From the NCBI GenBank assembly GCA_003024985.2, contig PXIH01S0044440.1: a stretch of 12,307 bases of DNA; one strand, given 5' to 3'. Position numbers and translations under genes: made by a program. The DNA is from Euperipatoides rowelli. Its lineage: Eukaryota; Onychophora; Udeonychophora; Euonychophora; Peripatopsidae. A model generated the notes under the pieces. It had not been told where the DNA came from. It made no database searches and saw only the letters and a program-made list of their open reading frames with translations. Shown in pieces: positions 7,499 through 12,307 of this stretch; position 1 is the first letter of the stretch, and each line of letters opens with the position of its first letter.

Positions 7499-9333
7499 TA
7501 TCATCATACTGGACATAGGCTATATCACTATAACTAAAAATGTAAATATTTAAAAAAAAAAAATAACTTGTATTAAGTCGAGTCATGTGATCTTTCAATG
7601 TGTTTTATTTTGGCAATAATGTTGAGGCATAGGAAAAAATTTTATATTTTTTTTTTCAGTGCGGTACCAAACAAACAAAATTTATGACATAAATTTTAAT
7701 TTGTAGGTTAACATTTGCAATAGATCTTGATGAAATTACAATAATTGTAAATTTAATGGTAGTTTTATATGTAAGTACTGTTCTGTCGCTATAAATTATT
7801 CAGTGGGTTTTGAGATCTGAAAAGTGTTGAGCAAGTTTAATTAAACATGAAAATGACACTTGGCCTGCTGACAATAAAGAATTAAGTTATTAAAAAAATC
7901 AAAGTTTGTAGATTTTCAGTCGAATTTTGGCCAACTCAGTTATCGGTTTGATAATTAATAATGTGTCCTTATGATGCACACTTCGTACATTGCATGAGCG
8001 TGACCAAATCACTGACAATGACATTTTGATATACTGTACTGTAAGTAGCACAAATGTATTTTCCTTTTTCATTTTAAATAAATTAGCAAGCTGATGTTTC
8101 AGACAGTTCTATGGATTGTGTAATTTACAAATGTTGATATTCTGCTATTTTGACATATTTTTTTTACATAGATATCTCTTCCGGGATTTGAAGCAATGCA
8201 ATTGAATAAAAGCTTGTTTTTGACATGCGAGGGGTTATTTGATTTATGACAGGAAATTTATGGTTTGTCCTCAATCTCAACTCAGTTAAAAAAGGGTTAA
8301 AACCTAACATTTTGCTTTATTTTATTTTTTAGTTTTAATGTTTTATTCGGATTAGCTTTCATACAACATCAATAAAAATAATGAACTACAGTATTTATTT
8401 AAAAATGCAAAATGTATCTTAAATTTATCAGAACTGTTTTACAGACATTCTGCAATATATGTTTCAAAAATGTCACTACAATACTTTTTTTAATTTTATG
8501 CTTGTCGGTTTGTAAAGTTTATAGGCCTATTTTTGTTACATTTTTAAAAAAAAAAAAAAAAAAATTTCAATGAAAAAAAACGTTATCAAATAACGAAGTT
8601 TGGTGTGCCAACGATCCACGTCACAACCCCACCCTCATTTTTTTTTAATCTGTGATCCAGGATAAGAAATTTAAGTGGCTAAAAAATGTTTTTTTTTTTT
8701 TATTTCTGAACAAATAAAAACATTCCTTTTTTTTTTTTAAATTAAAAAAAACTCATTTATGTAATGTACTGTATATTATCTTTGAATTAAATTTAAAAGT
8801 ATTTATCCCTCTTCCTATCCCTGATTTTTAATTATAAATGGCCCTCCCAACCACACATTTTTTAAACCCCCAATCTTACTGTTTGTATTGAACAGCTTGC
8901 CATGGGGGAATAGTAGTAGCTCGCACCCATCTTTGTATAATAATATTTTATTCATTTCATTCAAATATTTATCATATTTTCAATTCATTAAAATCACTGA
9001 ACCAAACTGTTATTTATAATAGATTGATAATAATAATAATAAATAATTAAAAAAATATTCTGGAACATTAAAAAACTTTTATTCTTCCAAAGTGACTTAA
9101 TTGTCTGATAATTATACCTAAAGACGTGTTCAATTTACTCATTAAAAAGTGATTAATCTGTTTTTATTTTAATATAAAAACTGCTTCGAAAAATTATTTG
9201 TGTATACACACAGTATATACTTGGCTATATACTTTATGTGGGTAGGCTAAAATGCGTAAACAAGAATTTTAATGATTTTCCTGATAAACTGGTTAAAAAG
9301 TATACACCAGTAGTTTTTATTTTCTTTGCATGA
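7499..9333. other. AT-rich non-coding stretch, no gene seen
   Basis: No exon, RNA gene or bounded element is recognisable. It holds many A/T homopolymers, including A19 at 8546-8564, and a 10-bp palindrome ATAGGCCTAT at 8521-8530. There is a short inverted repeat CGTTAT/ATAACG at 8581-8595 and an ATA repeat at 9027-9042. TAGGCTA occurs at 7516-7522 and 9243-9249. The A19 run could be a retroposon tail, but I found no flanking duplication or upstream retroelement body. Confidence 0.55.
7677..7697. repeat. 21-bp palindrome with 1-bp centre
   Basis: AAAATTTATG and its exact complement CATAAATTTT flank a single A. Ten-base perfect arms are notable even in AT-rich DNA. Each arm contains TTTATG, a caudal/posterior-Hox type word, but this may be chance. 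Confidence 0.75.
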
Positions 9334-9343
9334 GTGACGTCAC
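9334..9343. promoter_or_regulatory. CRE-type palindrome GTGACGTCAC
   Basis: The 10-bp palindrome contains the full cyclic-AMP response element octamer TGACGTCA (9335-9342), which CREB/ATF bZIP dimers bind. No promoter or gene is identified next to it, so the function is unproven. Confidence 0.45.
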
Positions 9344-9751
9344 GGATGCATCCTTTAATATTTCATTTCTTGGTACCACTTTGATTTAAAAAAAAAAAGC
9401 CATCTGCCCTGTGGTTTGTTTTAGTAATTATTTCTGGTATCCTTCTATCTTGTGTTCAGCATCACGCCACACCTGCAGTTTCAAATAGTTGTGTCCTTCT
9501 CAGATTTCTTCAAGTGGTGGAATTTGACTGTTTGATTTGAAGGTCAGCCCCTCTGACCACTTATCATCCCTTATAATCCTTATTGGCTAATCCAAATCAA
9601 GGATTTTCTAGTACTCTTCCCAAGTGGCTGTTTACTTTTTCTGGTATTTATGATTTTTTTTTAAATTTTATTATTTTTTTTTTCTTCACAGGCTTTTATA
9701 GTATTTCTTAAAATGTGAATGAGAGAAATTTGGTCAGTTCAATTATTTATA

Positions 9752-9771
9752 GGGGAGGGCAGGAGGGAGGG
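9752..9771 (+). other. Canonical G-quadruplex motif
   Basis: GGGG-A-GGG-CAGGA-GGG-A-GGG gives four runs of at least three G with loops of 1, 5 and 1 bases, the standard pattern for an intramolecular G-quadruplex. It stands alone in AT-rich DNA, and folding is inferred. Confidence 0.7.
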
Positions 9772-10941
9772 ATATTTTTATTCTTCCTTCCTTCACGGAA
9801 GGTTTAAGTGAAGGGATTTTTATTGAGTGTTTACTAGTGTGTATGAAAAGTGTGTATAGGTCTCTCTCTTGATGATTATTTTTGTCATTTGTTGCTTTTC
9901 TGAAAAGCTAATCTCCTTATGAACACAGATAATCTCTTGTTATTCAGAGAGTAATTGAATTGGCTTAATTCAGGAAGTTATAAAATATAAAAACCACATA
10001 GGAAATAAATTAATCAGGAATGGAATACGTGTATTTATTGTGATAAGATCCTCAATGATATATAAAAAGAAAGGTAAAAATAAACAATTCCTGTGTGTTC
10101 AGTATTTTTTATTATTTTTATCTGATCGTAAATAAACTGTTTTTGAAAAATCAGTGATATTAAAAAAAAAAAAATAGTAAACATTTTTTTATTGTAGGCC
10201 TACTGAAAATATTATTAAAGATATCGGATGCTGTCATATTGTTACAAAAACCTATATATCACTTCTCTAAGCTATCAAAAAGTGTAGGGCTGTCACCAAA
10301 ATTATTATCATCATTATAATACACAGTACCTTATGGGACTAAACATTAAATACCCATTTCTGATTAAAAAATTGGGTTTCTTAAGACCAGGATCTGAATC
10401 TGGACAATCTCTCGTTCCCTTTCCTGAAAATCAGCATGCCAATAATTTGTGAATCCTGAGTTGATGAAAACAGGACATGGGAATCTAATAATTTCAAAAC
10501 AGGGTTTGGGGCTTGTACATCCCACTTTATGGTGGAGGTGGAAGTAAGTTCTAAATAAAGATTTTGTAAAGAAAAAAATCTTTAATGATTGAATAAATTA
10601 TTCTTGTATTTTGATGCATCACCCAAGGCCAATGTTCTGATACTATCCCATCTTGAATAAATACAATTACAGCCCAACTAGGTTGTCTCATTAATACACC
10701 ACCACACTTTAGCACTTTTTGTAAATATTTAAAGAAAATTTACACTTTTCCATTTAATTTCATCTTCTTCACTTTTTGTTATTTTTTCTTTGTACATTTA
10801 AACTCATAAACTGTTAAAACATATGATAAAACTTGAAAGTTTGTGATCTAATGTACTATCAAAAAAAAAAAAATCTGTTTTGCAGCAGACTCATAAACTA
10901 TACACTAGCGAAACAGTTGTACCATGGCTGTCTAAGAAACA

Positions 10942-10971
10942 TTCAGGCAGACCTGTTCAGGCAGACCTGTT
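10942..10971 (+). repeat. 14-bp tandem duplication
   Basis: TTCAGGCAGACCTG occurs twice in direct succession (10942-10955 and 10956-10969), followed by a further TT. The identical copies suggest a recent slippage event. Confidence 0.85.
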
Positions 10972-11035
10972 CTCACAATGATAAGGTAATTATTTGTGTT
11001 ATCAAATAGGCACTATGCAAACTCCAAATGTAGAT

Positions 11036-11097
11036 TTTCACTAAAACAGAGGACTTGCTTGGAGATCTTTTTCTTTGTCTGTTTTAATACAAGACAT
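11036..11097. repeat. Satellite-derived leader with inverted partial unit
   Basis: A fragment like the start of the satellite unit, CACTAAAACAGAGG, lies just before the main array. AAAACAGA (11043-11050) is then repeated inverted as TCTGTTTT (11078-11085). This edge therefore carries unit fragments in both orientations before the regular array begins. Confidence 0.5.
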
Positions 11098-11896
11098 CAG
11101 TAAAACAGTGGTTGTAAGTCACAACATGACATCACTAAAACAGAGGTTGTAAGTCACACTATGACATTAAAGCAGTAGTCGTAAGTCACAACATGACACC
11201 ATTAAAACAGAGGTTGTAAGTCACAACATCGCATCACTAAAACAGATTGTAAGTCACATGACAACATTAAAGCAGTAGTCGTAAGTCACAACATGACGAC
11301 ACTAAAACCAAGGTTGTAAGTCACCAAATGACATTAAAGCAGTAGTTATAAGTCACAACATGACATCACTAAAACAGAGGTTGTAAGTCACAACACGGCA
11401 TCACTAAAACAGGTTGTAAGTCACAACACGGCATCACTAAAACAGGTTGTAAGTCACATGACAACATTAAAGCAGTAGTCATAAGTCACAACATGACACC
11501 ACTAAAACCAATGTTGTAAGTCACAAAATGACAACATTAAAGCAGTAGTTATAAGTCACAACATGTCATCACTAAAACAGAGGTTGTAAGTCACATGACA
11601 TCACTAAAACAGGTTGTAAGTCACAACATGACAACATTAAAGCAGTAGTTGTGAGTCACATGACATCACTAAAACAGGTTGTAAGGTAACACAACATGAC
11701 ATCAATAAAACTGGTTGTAGGGTTGTAAGTCACATGACAACATTAAAGCAGTAGTTGTAAATCAAACATAACATCACTAAAACAGAGGTTGTAAGTCACA
11801 ACATCTCATTATAAAACAGGTTGTAACTCGCATGACATCTCTAAAACAGAGGTTGTAAGTCACAACATCTCATCACTAAACAGAGGTTGTAAGTCA
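11098..11896 (+). repeat. Minisatellite, about 24 copies of a 29-38-bp unit
   Basis: The unit is 35 bp when complete. Two variants are interleaved: type A contains ACTAAAACAGAGGTTGTAAG and type B contains ATTAAAGCAGTAGTCGTAAG. Counting units from 11098, type B sits at numbers 3, 6, 8, 12, 14, 17 and 20, roughly every third unit, a loose higher-order pattern. Shortened units have lost two bases (CAGAGG to CAGG) or three (CACAACATG to CACATG). GTAAGT occurs in 17 units. There is no open frame of note. The array ends abruptly at a hAT-like terminus. Confidence 0.95.
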
Positions 11897-11923
11897 CAGG
11901 GCTCGAAATTAGAAATTTTATAC

Positions 11924-11945
11924 TGGGAGCAAATATTTGCTCCCA
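11924..11945. repeat. 22-bp perfect palindrome
   Basis: The bases are perfectly self-complementary with no spacer, centred on AAATATTT with outer arms TGGGAGC and GCTCCCA. The right arm can instead pair with TGGGAGCAA at 11958-11966, giving a competing 9-bp stem with a 12-base loop. Confidence 0.9.
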
Positions 11946-12256
11946 CTCACAAGTGGGTGGGAGCAAGTTGTGTCTTATAGGAAGCAATCNTTTTTTTATT
12001 TACCGGTAGACCTTTATTGGCTATTTATTTTTAATTTAGCTTTATTAAAATCAAAATATTGAAATTCAAATTTGTTACAAATGCCAGGTTTTTATTATAT
12101 TTTTTTCCAACATTATTAAACCATCAGGTAAAATTTATTGTTCCTTCCATTTAACATCCTTAAATGATTAAAATTAGAGTTAAATTTATAGTGGATGAAT
12201 TCAGATCTTTTTGCTAAATGTGACGGGATGATGAACATTTGTAAGTATAACCTCCT

Positions 12257-12275
12257 CCCTCCCACCCCATATCCC
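12257..12275 (-). other. G-quadruplex motif on the minus strand
   Basis: On the + strand CCC-T-CCC-A-CCCC-ATAT-CCC gives four C runs with loops of 1, 1 and 4 bases. The minus strand therefore fits the canonical G-quadruplex pattern and the + strand an i-motif. It lies inside the probable hAT element. Confidence 0.65.
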
Positions 12276-12307
12276 TTTCAGCTTGAACATTTTTTTTTTT
12301 ACTTAAA

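Larger units (their letters stand above)
9344..11035. other. Non-coding stretch with scattered short repeats
   Basis: No gene is recognisable. Visible items are an inverted pair GGTCAG/CTGACC with a 5-base loop at 9542-9558, a G-quadruplex motif at 9752-9771, CCTTC/GAAGG around 9788-9800 and the palindrome GTAGGCCTAC at 10194-10203. A 14-bp tandem duplication lies at 10942-10971. Confidence 0.55.
11897..12307 (+). mobile_element. Probable hAT element terminus, continues beyond window
   Basis: CAGGGCTCGAAATTAG starts exactly where the satellite stops. CAGGG is a typical hAT terminal start, and I recall closely similar termini (CAGGGCTCGA...) in animal hAT elements, though I cannot search. A palindrome cluster with stem arms rich in GGGAGC/GCTCCC follows at 11924-11966, then AT-rich DNA with one N at 11990. 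The matching right end (CGAGCCCTG) is not in the window. If this is an 8-bp TSD insertion, the left duplication would be GTAAGTCA (11889-11896), from the last satellite unit. Confidence 0.55.

Noticed and set aside
8546-8564. A19 run as the tail of a retroposon (SINE or LINE)
   Set aside because: No retroelement body, RNA polymerase III boxes or flanking duplication could be seen. A-runs are common throughout the window.
11098-11896. CRISPR array interpretation of the roughly 35-bp repeats
   Set aside because: Units abut with no unique spacers, there are no cas genes, and the DNA is eukaryotic in character. It is a minisatellite.
12241-12280. GTAAGT followed about 40 bp later by a pyrimidine tract and CAG, like a tiny intron
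   Set aside because: It is too short for a typical animal intron and no coding exon flanks it.
1-12307. tRNA, rRNA or bacterial operon content
   Set aside because: No cloverleaf with a GTTCRANNC-type arm, no conserved rRNA blocks and no operon-like coding density were found on either strand.

Overview
This is AT-rich, gene-poor nuclear DNA from an animal, most likely an invertebrate. The evidence is the composition (roughly 70% A+T by eye), the many long poly(A)/poly(T) runs, the decayed hAT-type DNA transposons, a tandem minisatellite, a CTCF-type motif and the lack of any bacterial gene structure. I cannot name the species. No intact host protein-coding gene and no tRNA or rRNA gene is supported. 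Two single Ns (3428 and 11990) show that this is draft sequence.

Layout. At 1-97 lies the edge of a tandem array whose unit carries a 6-bp-stem hairpin. Next is non-coding DNA with a CTCF-consensus match at 1080-1094. Positions 1548-1965 hold a complete 418-bp non-autonomous hAT element (MITE) bounded by the perfect 8-bp target-site duplication CTTAATAC. About 2.6 kb of AT-rich DNA without a recognisable gene follows.

Positions 4542-7492 hold a larger, decayed hAT-like element on the + strand. It has CAGGCCA/TGGCCTG ends, flanking TTATAG direct repeats and an internal transposase pseudogene (about 4890-7286). The zinc finger, DETTT, DGPNVN-like, CxxH-like, RW and C-terminal ERGxS/AVKD landmarks still appear in family order, but stops, frameshifts and lost key residues break them. 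A 35-bp piece of this pseudogene occurs a second time, 1.36 kb away, inside the same element.

From 7499 to about 11035 there is non-coding DNA with short palindromes, a CRE octamer core and a canonical G-quadruplex motif. Positions 11098-11896 hold a roughly 24-copy, about 35-bp minisatellite with two interleaved unit types. It is cut sharply at 11897 by CAGGGCTCGAAATTAG, which looks like the end of a third hAT element running out of the window.

The window is therefore best read as a transposon graveyard plus satellite DNA. The three hAT-related elements have three different termini, which suggests three families with three separate transposase sources. The most informative features are the TSD-bounded elements, the internal 35-bp duplication, the two-type satellite, the CTCF motif and a marked excess of the word TAGGCTA. 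I found no convincing new multi-gene system.
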